Of a DNA stretch of 64,000 nucleotides, positions 45,759 through 55,765 are shown piece by piece. The notes under the pieces are model-generated. The model was not told the DNA's origin. It did not search any database and saw only the letters and a list, made by a program, of their open reading frames with translations. Source of the stretch: Hysterangium stoloniferum (Eukaryota; Basidiomycota; Agaricomycetes; Hysterangiales; Hysterangiaceae); the NCBI GenBank assembly GCA_015178975.1, contig WHVD01000018.1, positions 598,001 through 662,000 of the forward strand. The letters run 5' to 3'. Position numbers and translations under genes: made by a program. How positions within the stretch are numbered: the first letter of the stretch is position 1; each line of letters starts with the position of its first letter.

Positions 45759-46216
45759 AGCAAGCAGATTAACAGATAGGCTGTCAATATTTTAGAGGAA
45801 GTCCTACATATTATATATACATGTATTTACTATCGCATAATTTAATTTTTAGATTCCGAAATTTGTAGAAAGTACTGGTAAATCCCCTGATTTTATTTAA
45901 AACTGCCAAATCACAGTTATTGCAGTGAAGTGTTTCATGTATTTAGTGGCAGTGAGTACAGTGGAACATATGGATCTGCACCAGGGACTTGACCAGTGTA
46001 CAGAGGTTCAAAATTGGTTTTTTCTGGCCTTGTTATACTACTAAAATTAAATATATTAATATTTTTATGTTATAGAACTCAACTGGCTGAGAATGGCTGG
46101 TTTACCCAAAACAGCAAGCATTGGGCTGATGTATCCCCTTGGCACTAGCGCTAATGTCAAACCCCAAATTCAAACTTCAAAAGAAAAATAGACCTGATAC
46201 AGTTGGGACACCATAC

Positions 46217-47130
46217 CTAGTTAGGAAGAGCCAAATAATTGTTGACACAGCACATTGATATGAGAAGTATGATACAGGACATCAGTGCTTCAGCGCTTAT
46301 GCATTTTGATGAAACCCAAAATGAAACCAATTCTTCTGTCTGGCTTACAGAACTTAAACTAAGCACTGGGCTTGTATTCCTTATGTACATCAAGGCTTCT
46401 CATGAGCCGTTAATAATTCACGGTTGTTCTTCAACATGGTCCACAACAATGATGCTCCTGCTCCCAATGAGTCTTCTCTGCCCTCCACTGTTGATGATAT
46501 CACTGCAGACTCTCCTCAGTGAGCGCCATTCACACTGCCACTTTTCACTCAGTACTGAAGGTCCACATCTGCGTCCCATAGTATTCGCATATTGGTTTTA
46601 GGAAAGGTATCAAATCCCTTGTGTTTTTAACTAGGAGTCTAGTATATTAATCAATGCCCAATTTATTTCAGATGAGATGTGGAAAGTTGTCATTGATTAA
46701 CAAAGTCTTTGGTGTCGACCAAACATTGAGCACTCACTTTGCTCTAGGTCCTCTTTGTGCTGATCGATCCTCTGAGTAGGAAGTCTCCCATGATGGCCCC
46801 AGACAAGCTAACATCCATACTGGTTTTCGTCATACATAGCAGTAACACCCGATTTATCCTAAATTACAAGAAATCAAAACAAAATACAATAAATCAAATT
46901 AAAATACGAGAAGTCAAATAAAACACAATATATCAAAATAAAATATAATAGATCAAAAAAAAAAAATCAAAAAAAAAAAAAATCAAATACAACAAATAAA
47001 TCAAAATACAATATAATAAATTAAAACAAAATACAGTAAAACAAAATAAAATCAATGCTCTATCAATTTTTCTATCAATGTGCATACATTCTGAATCAAT
47101 TTTCAATCAAATGTTATCAATGCTCAAACA
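46217..47130. other. Flank of element D and A-rich low-complexity tract
   Basis: 46239-46601 is open but unrecognised. 46858-47050 is an A-rich simple-sequence tract built from AAATCAAAATA-like units with poly-A runs near 46955. From 47050 the motif ATCAATGCTC recurs. No gene supported. Confidence 0.5.
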
Positions 47131-47745
47131 TGTTAAGCTCAGGGCTTATGGGTGGGTTTCCAGGGAACCCATGGATAATCTGGGGGGCAAGTAGGACTTG
47201 GCTTCATCTTACCTATATGCTGCACCCTCACATGATTGTCATGTCCAACTTCAGACAGGGAAAATGGGAAAATTGGGGAGTCTGGGGATATGCAAGGTTG
47301 GGGGCAAGAGACTTGGGGGTTCTGAGACTATGCTATGTCAAGTTGGAATGCCTGCAGGCTCTGATACACTGGGACTGAGTGCTTAAAGTGAGAGGTACCA
47401 AGACAGGTAGAATACTACATAAGTGTGTAAGTATATGCATAGCTAGACTATATAGAACTAGCAATTATTGTACTACAAATCCAGCAAGACAAAAAGACAA
47501 AGGGCAAACAGGAAACAAGGCAAGGGTGACCATACTTAGGACAAAGGCCGGGACAAAACAGGATCATGCATAGGGACATAATAAACCAGATGTCAACCAG
47601 GTTCAGGGGAGATCAGGACAAAGATCCCCAAGCATCTAAGGCTCTGGGATATGCAGGCAGAGCCCAGTTGGTGAGTCATACTGTAAAAGAGAGATAGGGG
47701 CCCACAGAGTGGGGTCTGGGTCCTGGAGGTGTCTTGGTTCTAAGA
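47131..47745 (-). mobile_element. Solo LTR, 615 bp (family L4), TSD AAACA
   Basis: On the plus strand TGTTAAGCTC to TTCTAAGA (the expected TAACA end is altered), with duplications AAACA at 47126-47130 and 47746-47750. The shared motif is at 47195-47230. It is related to the LTR at 50297-50897. Confidence 0.8.
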
Positions 47746-47984
47746 AAACAATGCTCAATTAATTAGTCAATTCTCTTCAATGCTTAACCAAGGATCAGCT
47801 ATGTTCCATTGGTGCTCATCAATGCTCTACCAAATTTCCATCAGAGTGCCATCAACCCTCAATCCATTCTCATCCATTCTCAATCAATTGTCATCAATGC
47901 TACCATTGACAGTCAATTCAACCATTGATGGACATTGTCCCTCTCCAGACCATTGTTCTAAACAAGTTTACATTCTAAAAGAGT
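47746..47984. repeat. ATCAATGCTC-type degenerate repeat
   Basis: Continuation of the low-complexity tract at 47050-47130, split by the solo LTR. The words CAATGCT and CCATTCTCA recur irregularly. Confidence 0.5.
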
Positions 47985-48539
47985 TTCCATTTCAAAAGAA
48001 TTTCCATTGTAAAAACAGTTTCCTTTCCAAAACAGTTCTTACAATCCATCCCCAGATAGTTCAATCTTCTGATATACTTCCCATCTCCAGAACTTTACTA
48101 GTTCCTGGACCTTCTGAACCTCAATCCTTGTTCCATATTTCATAACTTGTCTGTTGACAAGTATTCATTCATTTCCTCATTATGTTCCTGATTTTAAATC
48201 CCTATCCTAATCCATCATATTGTGATCTTAGTTTGTAGTACACTTACAAGAAAGCCTATATTTATTAGTTCTGCAGACTTGTACTTATGTACAACCCAGA
48301 TCTAAAACTGACTTAGTTAGCTTATTCCTCTTCTCTTTCTGTATGGTCAATATTCAGAACTCTTCAGAACTCTGAATATCCATAAACTCTCTGGCATAAA
48401 TCAACCTTCTGAAATCAAGGACACTCTGAGAACTTGCATAGGGGCACAGCACAAAAGCTGAAGCCAAGTCCCAACCCCTACCTGGAAGTACCCAAATTCT
48501 CTGGTTACTTTCCAATAGGTTCTGAAATAAAACTTAACA
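47985..48539 (+). mobile_element. LTR (family L3), 5' end decayed
   Basis: Homologous to the solo LTR at 38541-39085 (shared CTTAGTTTGTAGTAC, ACTTAGTTAGCTTATTCC and AAAGCTGAAGCCAAGTCC). Ends AACTTAACA at 48539 and is followed directly by an internal region, so it is a 5' LTR. The left boundary is approximate. Confidence 0.7.
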
Positions 48540-48967
48540 GTATTACAGATCTCAACCTGCAACTTGCTCATCATGTGTTCCAAATATAAAGCTCCCTAAG
48601 GACCATCTCTACTTTGATCCCCTTTACAACTCTATACCACTCAGCCTGACATTCCTGCTCAGCCAAGTCAACTGTCTACATCAGCTTCCATCATTGAAGT
48701 TTCTGGTGCACCAGAAGATTCCAAGGATGTTGAGGAAAATCCTGATTCTCTGGTCAAACCTCCAGGACAACCTGCACTCCATGAAGACCCAACTATGTTG
48801 CTCTTCAAGTCTCTTAAAATTTTTTTGGAATATCTGAAATCTGCCAATGAAACCAAGAACTGTCTCATATAAATGTCAAAGAGCCCAAAACATTCTCCAG
48901 TAAAGATCTGAAGAAGTTGAAGAGTTTCCTTCTTCAATATTATTTTAGTTTCTGCAATTGACCTTCT
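48540..48967 (+). pseudogene. gag: Leader and gag N-terminus behind the LTR at 47985
   Basis: After the LTR come GTATTACAGATC and a CAACTTG that match the start of the internal region behind the LTR at 50297, so the two elements are related. A gag-like frame follows with ASIIEVSGAPEDSKDVEENP and HEDPTMLLFKSLKIFLEYLK. It ends at the LTR end fragment at 48968. Confidence 0.5.
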
Positions 48968-49012
48968 TGTTAAGGTGCATACATGGAGGGTTTCTGGAGA
49001 AACCCACAGGAA
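48968..49012 (-). repeat. Inverted LTR-end fragment, 45 bp
   Basis: TGTTAAGGTGCATACATGGA followed by GGGTTTCTGGAGAAACCCA is the reverse complement of the 3' end of family L2. It abuts head-on the 5' end of the L2 copy at 49013. Confidence 0.55.
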
Positions 49013-49826
49013 AGTTATGACCAGACAATCCTGCCAGACTCCAGGCACTAACCTGTACACCACCACACCCTACATGCACCAAATGTCTGTTTATAGGAAT
49101 TCCTGCCTGGACTCCATACAACAAGACTTGTTACGTTCGACCTCATTACGACACATATCAGTCACCGGACTTCCCCCAGACTCCGTCTCTGTCTATGTCC
49201 GTCTTCGTCCCACACATCAGTCACCAGACCCTGCTCAGAATCCCGTCACCGCTCTAATTGAGCCCCATTCCCGTTTTAGTCAAATGACCTGTCACGATTT
49301 GTACTCCACTCCTGCTCTGTTTCCTATTATGGGTTATGCTTGTCACAATTTGGACTCCGCTCTGTTCTGTCCCGTTCCTAACACCAATTTGGTGTTTACT
49401 ATTCCCGTTTTATGTTTTGCTCACTTCATTTCATTATTACTGGATTCGGTATGACATTTACTCCACGGTCTATTTAAACTGGCAGATGTTGTACATACAA
49501 TGCAGTCAGAAAATTAGCTTAGATTCCCCCCAGTAATCTAATACATTTTCCGCTCTAAAACCCTACTTGATTCACACCGCTCGCACTAGTCGGAGCCCAC
49601 AGGCTCCGGCGTATCTATCTCTCTCACCAGTCTCGACTCACGACCCACGACCTCTGACTTACAACTCATGACCCATGACCCCCACCCGGACTCCCCGGGA
49701 TTCCCATCCACCTGTCTGAAATTGGACAACATGATCTAGCGAGGGTGCAGCCTATAAGCTGAAGCCAAGTCCTACCGGATATCCCATGGGTTTCTCCAGA
49801 GACCCACCCTGTGTGTGTATCCTAAC
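49013..49826 (+). mobile_element. LTR, about 814 bp (family L2)
   Basis: Diverged copy of the solo LTR at 14056-14883, from TTATGACCAGAC to TATCCTAACA. The first bases (TGTTACG) are altered, so a target duplication cannot be named. TATTTAAA near 49470 and the shared motif at 49743-49775. Confidence 0.8.
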
Positions 49827-50296
49827 AGCCTGCCATGAAAATTAAAACTGCATTGCATGAGGAAAGTTGACAGTTTATTAGGGTTCAAGCCAGTAAAAGG
49901 TTCCAGTGCATTGACTTTGGATCACATGGGTTCCTGATCTCTTCTCTTTTTTTCTTCCATGACATGAATTGTGAACATATCCAAGGTCTTTGCTAAGTAA
50001 TTACTGGTGGGGTCCTTGAAGTGGGGACACACAGTAGAGGTTGGATCTGGAATTTCCTGGACCTCTTTGCCCTCACCAGGGCCCATGGATTTATCTGTCT
50101 TTTGAACCTTCTGGGTGTTCTGGAATTTCTTCAATATGGGACTCATCCTCATTGCTAGGTTGATTTCTTGGTGTTTGGGTAGTGTACAAAATGAGAGGTG
50201 AATGGAGAGCAGAGGGTTTGGGTTAATCTGACTGTTTGGGTGCCTTTCTTCTAGGAGGCATGGCCAAAACAAGCTGCAAGTTCAGATCAGAAATAC
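49827..50296 (-). pseudogene. gag: gag N-terminus of a minus-strand retrotransposon
   Basis: On the minus strand, behind the LTR at 50297, a leader GTATTTCTGATC is followed by MPPRRKAPKQSD and a frame (49922-50272) with MSPILKKFQNTQKVQ, VCPHFKDPTSNYLAKTLDMF and TIHVMEEKKRRDQEP. The position and the basic start suit a Gag N-terminus. It is truncated by the LTR at 49013-49826. Confidence 0.55.
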
Positions 50297-50897
50297 TGTT
50301 AAGCTCAGGGCTGATGGATGGGAAAGCCCACAGAGGTTCTGGGTGCAGGTAGGACTTGGCTTCAGCTTATGTGCTGTGCCCTGGCACAATTGTTGTATCC
50401 TATTTCAGACAAGTGAAACCAATGACCCATGGGGTTCAGGATGTAAGAGGTGATTGAGATGGGAAGTCTGCAGACTTGAGAGTGATGGAGAAGGTCAAGT
50501 GGGACAACCTGTGGGTTCTAATAATATGCTGGTACAAAGTTGAGATCTAACTGATAGGAAACTAGATGTATGCTAAGTTGATTTTCTGATAGAATTGTAA
50601 GTACATACATGAATAAGATAGACTATATAGAATAACAGATTATTGTACTACAAATCTGGTGGGACAAAAGACAAAATGGGTGAACAAGAAACAAGGTAGG
50701 GTGTCCATATTAGGGACAAGGCTGGGACAAAACAGGAACATACATACAGAGGGGACATAATAAATCAGATGTCAACCAGGTTCAGGGGCAGATCAGGACA
50801 AGATCTCCAAATGTCTGGCCAGTGGGTCATACTGAGAGAGAGAGGTAAAGACATATAAAGTAGGATTTGGGATCTAGCAGATTTTCTGGTCCTAACA
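50297..50897 (-). mobile_element. LTR, 601 bp (family L4), 5' LTR of a truncated element
   Basis: On the plus strand TGTTAAGCTC to GTCCTAACA. Flanking 5-mers differ (AATAC and CAAGT), so it is not a clean solo LTR. The adjoining gag start on its inner side shows it is a 5' LTR. The shared motif is at 50349-50382. Confidence 0.8.
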
Positions 50898-51639
50898 CAA
50901 GTGTAGAAAGTGGTTCCTTCCTTTTCCTTTCAACTTGTGTTACAGACAATCTTGATGCAAGGCATCTCATTATTGCTTGCATCAGTCTCCATGAAGTTAT
51001 CCAGTTATGTGTTAAAACTGCCTCCACTGTCTCCAAGTTGTTCCAGAGCCTTCTAGCATGTTCCAGAGTATTCTTAGGTTCATTTCTCATGACAGCTGTC
51101 AAGCTTGCTGATCTTTAACGTATATAAACTTGTAGTTAGTTACCTGAATAGTAACAACTTTTCTCAGACTTCAGTGTGTCACTGTGTCACTGTAAGTCAC
51201 AGGTCACATTTAACATTATGTCCTTCTGGAAGAGTGATGGGAGGGGGCTTCCTTGCTTGCTCCCTTTCCCTTAAAGCTCTCCTATCATGTTTGGACTTCT
51301 TCTGTGCCACCCCTCTCTACTCAGCCCTTCTTCTTTTCTTCTTTGTGATTTGTTCCCTCTTACTTCTCCTCCTCCCTCCTTTTTTGAGCTTCTTCCTCCT
51401 TGGGAGTGGGGAGAGGGAACATGAGTTCTGCAGGCATATTGCAGTCAATCTCAATGGTACCCCACCTTCCTGAGGACAAGGGAAATGAAGTTTTGAGATA
51501 GTGAGTTGATGATAAGATGAGAGTTGTTATGAATGAATAAAGGGAAACAAGCATGAGATAGAAAACTTGGATATCATTGTGGCAAGAAGAAATGAACATT
51601 TCAGTTGTCAAAGGGACTGCATATAGCTTGTGAGATTCT
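50898..51639. other. Unassigned interval
   Basis: No supported gene. A minus-strand frame at 50827-51102 (TLEHARRLWNNLETVEAVLT) may be an old gag or host scrap. 51230-51420 is pyrimidine-rich. Confidence 0.35.
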
Positions 51640-52030
51640 GTAGAATGACTTGTATGTTCTCAAAAGGGCTAATCATCCTGAAGTTTAGTGCTGTTTAACC
51701 ATGAATCTTCCACTGGTCCATAGCCTTTCCATTAGACCTGGAAGAATAATCAATTTTGCTGTTTTCAGTGTATGATTGCTTCAACCTTGTACTTCTTTCA
51801 TCATGCTTTAGCTCTGTGGGATTCTTGAGTCAGTCTCTTTGCCCAAGTTCAGAGGGGGAGAAATGACATTTCTTGAGATGGTCATAATTGATAACTGGAT
51901 GGATTTGATATTCAGGAGGAACCCAAAGTTGAAATACTTTGGGGTTGATTCATTCCAAAGCCTTGAACAGCCCAATTCATTTTTGCACAAGTTTTCTTCC
52001 ACTTCATTTGACTTCTAGGACCCAACTCAA
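51640..52030 (-). pseudogene. pol: Integrase C-terminal fragment of a gypsy element
   Basis: The minus strand reads VPPEYQIHPVINYDHLKKCH then FSPSELGQRD, the same segment as in retrotransposon C (YQMHPVINRDHLQKYRPSPS), followed by a remnant of the linker and chromodomain (SRSNGKAMDQWKIHG). Many stops. It belongs to the same family as element C or a near relative. Confidence 0.6.
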
Positions 52031-52304
52031 AAGGTGCCAGGACCTTCTTGGAGAAGCAACGCCTTGCCCACTCCAAAATAATCCTTGCCATCAAACCTTC
52101 CCAGCTTCCCCATGTCAGAAATTAGGAGAACCCATTCATCATTTGGCAAAATCTCACCCGAATTCACTGTGCATGTGGTTTGGGAGTCTTGCTCACCATG
52201 CATATGGATTTCCTCAAAATGTCCATGCCTTCGGAATCCACCATTGCTCACTGAAGGGTTTTGATCACATATTTCATTATCATGCTTCACAGCTTGCAGA
52301 GGAG

Positions 52305-52596
52305 TGTTGGAATTTAACAAGCTGATTATATGTTCGTTCCACTTATGTAATCAAAGGTTTGCATGCACCATTGTCAAGCCTTTTGTCTCTCCCCTTTTGT
52401 TCTCCCCTTTTGTTCTCCCCTTTTGTTCTCCCCTTTTGTTCTTCTCTTTCTTTTGTTCTCTATTTTAGTATTCCTGTTGTTTAGCAGACATATATAAGTA
52501 GCCTAGAGTCCATGTATCTAGCCATTCATTTGCCTTACAGCCAAATAGACAAATGGAACCTTATTGCTCTCTGTTCTCGCGAGCTTAATTCTAACA
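52305..52596 (+). mobile_element. Short LTR, 292 bp, probably copia type
   Basis: Starts TGTTGGAATT and ends AATTCTAACA (near-perfect inverted ends). A TATATAAG lies at about 52490. A purine-rich GCAGAGGAG directly precedes it, as expected of a 3' LTR. No target duplication was found, so the rest of the element is lost or rearranged. Confidence 0.6.
52384..52445 (+). repeat. 13-bp tandem repeat
   Basis: About five copies of CTCCCCTTTTGTT inside the short LTR. Confidence 0.85.
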
Positions 52597-53329
52597 GTTC
52601 TGCCAGATTTTCTCAGGAAATTTCCACACAACATTCCCAATAGCAGGCATTGGATTTCTGAGCTTTTATCTGCATGAGTTGGAGAGTTTGGGGCTTTCCT
52701 TCTTTGCAGATGGTGTCTTTAAGGCAGGATGGGAGGATAACCTAAAACTTTAAAAGTTATTTATCCACTAAAGTATATATATTTATATTGTTTGTTGTAA
52801 AATTAATATTTAATCAAATTCAGCCTATCAGATAATATTCTGGAGAATAAGGAAATATTAATATTTATCTTGTATCTGACAAAAGTCAGTCAAACAAACA
52901 TATATAGATTATCCTTTTGGGGATAAATTCCACAACATGGATTGGTTGGCCAGATTGTTCTGGTTAACTTGCTAAACCAAATAAATTTAAATTATATGAA
53001 CTATATTTGAAAGTTTGCATAATATACAAGAGAATCCATCTTATCCCAAAGATTAAGTCATAACCCAAGTAATTTTGGTTAACTATAATGTTTGTGGACA
53101 TTTTAAAAGTCATGGAGATACTAGAGAATGTATTTTATCCCAAATATTAGGTAACAACCCAGATAATCTTGTATAACCATGACATTTGTGCATATTTTAA
53201 GGGAGTGTACAAGTCTTAAAGATGAAGTTTTGGGTTAATGAAATATAAATCCCTAAAACATGTAGTCATAGCCAGGAGAAATAGTCTCACTTAAAAATAT
53301 GAGGAGTTTTTCATAAAATTTTGTGTATT
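52597..53329. other. AT-rich unassigned interval
   Basis: No gene. A loose repeat of about 95 bp occurs twice (53030-53100 and 53110-53190; shared words TTTATCCCAAA, ATTA and CCCA). Confidence 0.4.
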
Positions 53330-53678
53330 CAATGAATTGTGACTATCCTCCATGGAAGACCCATATAGAAATGGTTGCTGAAGGTGGAATCATCCCAACC
53401 ACAGTGCACAGTGAGGATATTGAACTTAATGAGATAATTGGAAAGTCATTGATTGTTCTTCATCTTGAGGGTTGTAAGTTCATTTTCAGCATCACCAGAT
53501 TGATTGTAAGGTCTGAAATTAGTTTCCAGTTCTTCAATGAATGTGTCCCAAGCATTGAGCCAAGCTGGTATTTTGTTAGTTAATCTAGAAAGTTTAGGTT
53601 CAAACCAGTCCTGAGTGGGGTTCTTGAGGTAAGAGAGTGCAAAGTTGACTTTTTGACTGTCAGTTTTGAATGCAGAAG
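53330..53678 (-). pseudogene. gag: gag capsid-domain fragment
   Basis: On the minus strand: KVNFALSYLKNPTQDWFEPK, then PAWLNAWDTFIEELETNFRP, DAENELTTLKMKN and WDDSTFSNHFYMGLP. This is the retrotransposon Gag capsid-like domain of chromodomain gypsy elements. There is a TGA in place of a sense codon near 53425. It is cut by the LTR at 53679. It may come from the same kind of element as the pol at 55766-62035, whose own gag is absent. Confidence 0.7.
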
Positions 53679-54352
53679 TGTTACGACCGGAATTCCCACT
53701 GGACTCTGGGCACTAATTTATATGTACCCACACCCTATATGCACCAATTGTCAGTTTACCAGAAAACCCACTGGACTCTGTACATCAGACTTGTCCACGT
53801 TTGACTTTGTTACTTCATGTATCAGTCACTGGAATACCCACCAGACTCTGCCCCTGTCTATCTCCGACCCTGTCCCATGCATCAGTCACCGGACCCCACT
53901 CGGAAAACCCATCAGCCCTCTAACTGAGCCCCGTTCCCATTATAGTCAAATGACCTGTCACAATTCAGACTCCACTCCCGCCCCATTCCCATTATGGTTT
54001 TATGATCTGTCACAATTCGGACTCTGCTCCATTCTGTCCTGTTCCTAACACCAAGTTTGGTGTTTATTTATCTCATTTTATGTTTGCTAGTTTTGGTATG
54101 ACATTCATTCCACAGTCTATATAGTCTGGCAGATGTTGTACATACAATCCAGTCAGAAAATCAGCTTAGATTCCCCCCAGTAATCTTAGTATATTTTCCA
54201 CTCTAAATTCCTCTTTGAAACACACCACTCTTACTCATTGGAGCCCATGGGCTCCGACCTATCTATCACTTAATCCCCGACTTATCTATCTCAACTCCCT
54301 GACCTCCTGACCCACAAACCCCACCCAGACTCCCTGGGATTCCCATCTGCCC
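53679..54352 (+). mobile_element. Truncated LTR (family L2)
   Basis: TGTTACGACCGGAATTCCCA onward matches the first four fifths of the LTR at 14056. It stops at CCCATCTGCCCACC, before the shared motif and the 3' end. Confidence 0.75.
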
Positions 54353-54500
54353 ACCTTCCCTTTATGCCGAAGTCCCAAAGAGGCTCTAGGCCTAGATAAG
54401 GTTCTTGTTGGCTACGTGCATGTGTCAAAAGTCATGTCGGTCACATGTATGTGTCAAAGAGTCATGTGATCTGGAAGGTAAGGTTCAAACACGATGAGCC

Positions 54501-54510
54501 TATATATAAA
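54501..54510 (+). promoter_or_regulatory. TATA box of the Zn2Cys6-type gene
   Basis: TATATATAAA lies 60 bp upstream of the ATG at 54561. Confidence 0.5.
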
Positions 54511-54560
54511 TTTGAAAAAATAGAAATTTCTTCTTCTTTATTACCCCCATCATCGATACC

Positions 54561-55578
54561 ATGGGACCAAAGCCCACGCTGTGTAAGCCTATGCCAACCG
54601 CCAGGCCCTCCATGGGCAATCAGTACCGGGTGCCGCTGTCTGCTGCCCAGATCTTGGCACAGCGGGACGAGCAATGTCAACAGCAAGAAGAGGCAGAACA
54701 AGAAGCCCAGGAGGTTGAGGAGGCCCTGAATAGGGAGTATCAGGTGGCTGTGGCCGTGGAGGAGGAGGCTGCGAGGCAGAAGCAGAGGGATGAGGAGGAG
54801 GCTGCATGGGTGGCCGCGGAGAAGGCCAGGGTGGTGGCAGAGAAAGCCTGGGTGGCCGCAGAGAGAGCCGCAGTTGTTGCAGGAAAGGTAAGTCCCATAG
54901 TTCAACTTGTCGTTTGTGTTTTGACTGACTTGGCGTTTTCAGCGCAAGGCAGCAGAAGTCGAGTCCGAGGGGGAGGGGGAGCCAGAAAGCCCCAACCAGG
55001 TGAGTCTTGTGTCTGTGGGTATACCGTGGAGCTAACCGTATCAACAGAAAGCAAGGAAGGCGGCGCCAGTCTGCCCATTGACTCAGAATGACCCGCAGTG
55101 TTCTGGTTGTAATGACCGGAACACTGAGTGTAATCATAAGTCCGGCCGGGGCCCAGGGTGTTACCAGTGCGTGCACCTCAAGGCGAGGTGCTCGCTCATT
55201 CATGAGCAGGCCGTGGGGTCCGGTTCATGGGAGAATGGCAGGTCGGACGGATACTCCGGTCTGGAGGAAGTCTTGGGATGGATCACTGAGGGAATTGAGG
55301 CACAAAACGAGTTTCTCTGGAAGAGCAACAAGGTCAGTGTCATCATGGTGAATGATCTCTGTGCACTCCATGGGGACCATTTTAGGTTCCTGATGGAGTA
55401 TGCCGGCTTTGTATATGAGGAGCTGGAGGCCGGGAGTTCTGAGGAAGCCAGTTCAGATGAGGAGGAGGTGCCTGCGGAGATAGCAGAGCTACCCAAGGAG
55501 ATGAAGGAAGCGGGAAAAGCTGAGGTGGAAAAAGAGGCGGGGAAAAAGGATAGCCCCATCAATGTAGATGAAGAATAA
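54561..55578 (+). CDS. Zn2Cys6-motif protein, intact, convergent with gypsy pol
   Basis: Three exons, 54561-54887, 54943-54999 and 55048-55578, with clean GT-AG introns of 55 and 48 nt. This gives 304 residues with no stop or frameshift. The N-terminal third is a charged helix (QQQEEAEQEAQEVEEALNRE, then repeated AAEKARVVAEKAW). The centre has CX2CX6CX9CX2CX6C in CSGCNDRNTECNHKSGRGPG then CYQCVHLKARC, the Zn2Cys6 pattern. The C-terminus is acidic (SSEEASSDEEEVPAEIAELP). The gene ends 190 bp from the stop of the minus-strand gypsy pol, the same convergent layout as the antisense ORF of retrotransposon A. It has better reading-frame integrity than anything nearby. It may be a retrotransposon accessory gene or a captured regulator. 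It does not have the middle homology region of classical regulators. Confidence 0.7.
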
Positions 55579-55765
55579 TAAACTTAATAATTTGAATATA
55601 AAAGTAAAGCGTGAAAAAAACATAAAAGTCAAAATCAAAGTCTGCGGAGAGTCCACTTAAGGACTTGACAAGACAGGTCAGAACCTGTAAAAGCAAAGAG
55701 AGACATAGGGCGACAGGGAATAATGAAAATGAGTCCAAACGTAACACAGGGTCCGCAGAGTGTGG

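Larger units (their letters stand above)
41325..46214. mobile_element. TIR-bounded DNA element D with rve-type integrase and α-kinase-like gene
   Basis: Terminal inverted repeats of about 110-130 bp. The left starts CAGTGTCCCAACTGTATCAG at 41325. The right, read on the minus strand from 46214, starts TGGTGTCCCAACTGTATCAG. Both continue through GGTCTATTTTTCTTTTGAA and GTTTGACATTAGC. A TA lies outside each end, but similarity (CTAG) continues a few bases further out, so the ends are certain only to about 8 bp. Two convergent multi-exon genes fill it: an integrase-like gene on plus and an α-kinase-like gene on minus. A solo LTR sits in the latter. The superfamily is not assigned. Confidence 0.7.

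Noticed and set aside
41325-46214. Simple Tc1/mariner assignment of element D because TA flanks both ends
   Set aside because: The transposase-like protein is of the rve/integrase type and the end positions are uncertain by several bases, so TA alone does not place it.
53679-54352. 3' LTR of gypsy element G
   Set aside because: It lies in the opposite orientation and is truncated before its end; it inserted in a gag fragment.
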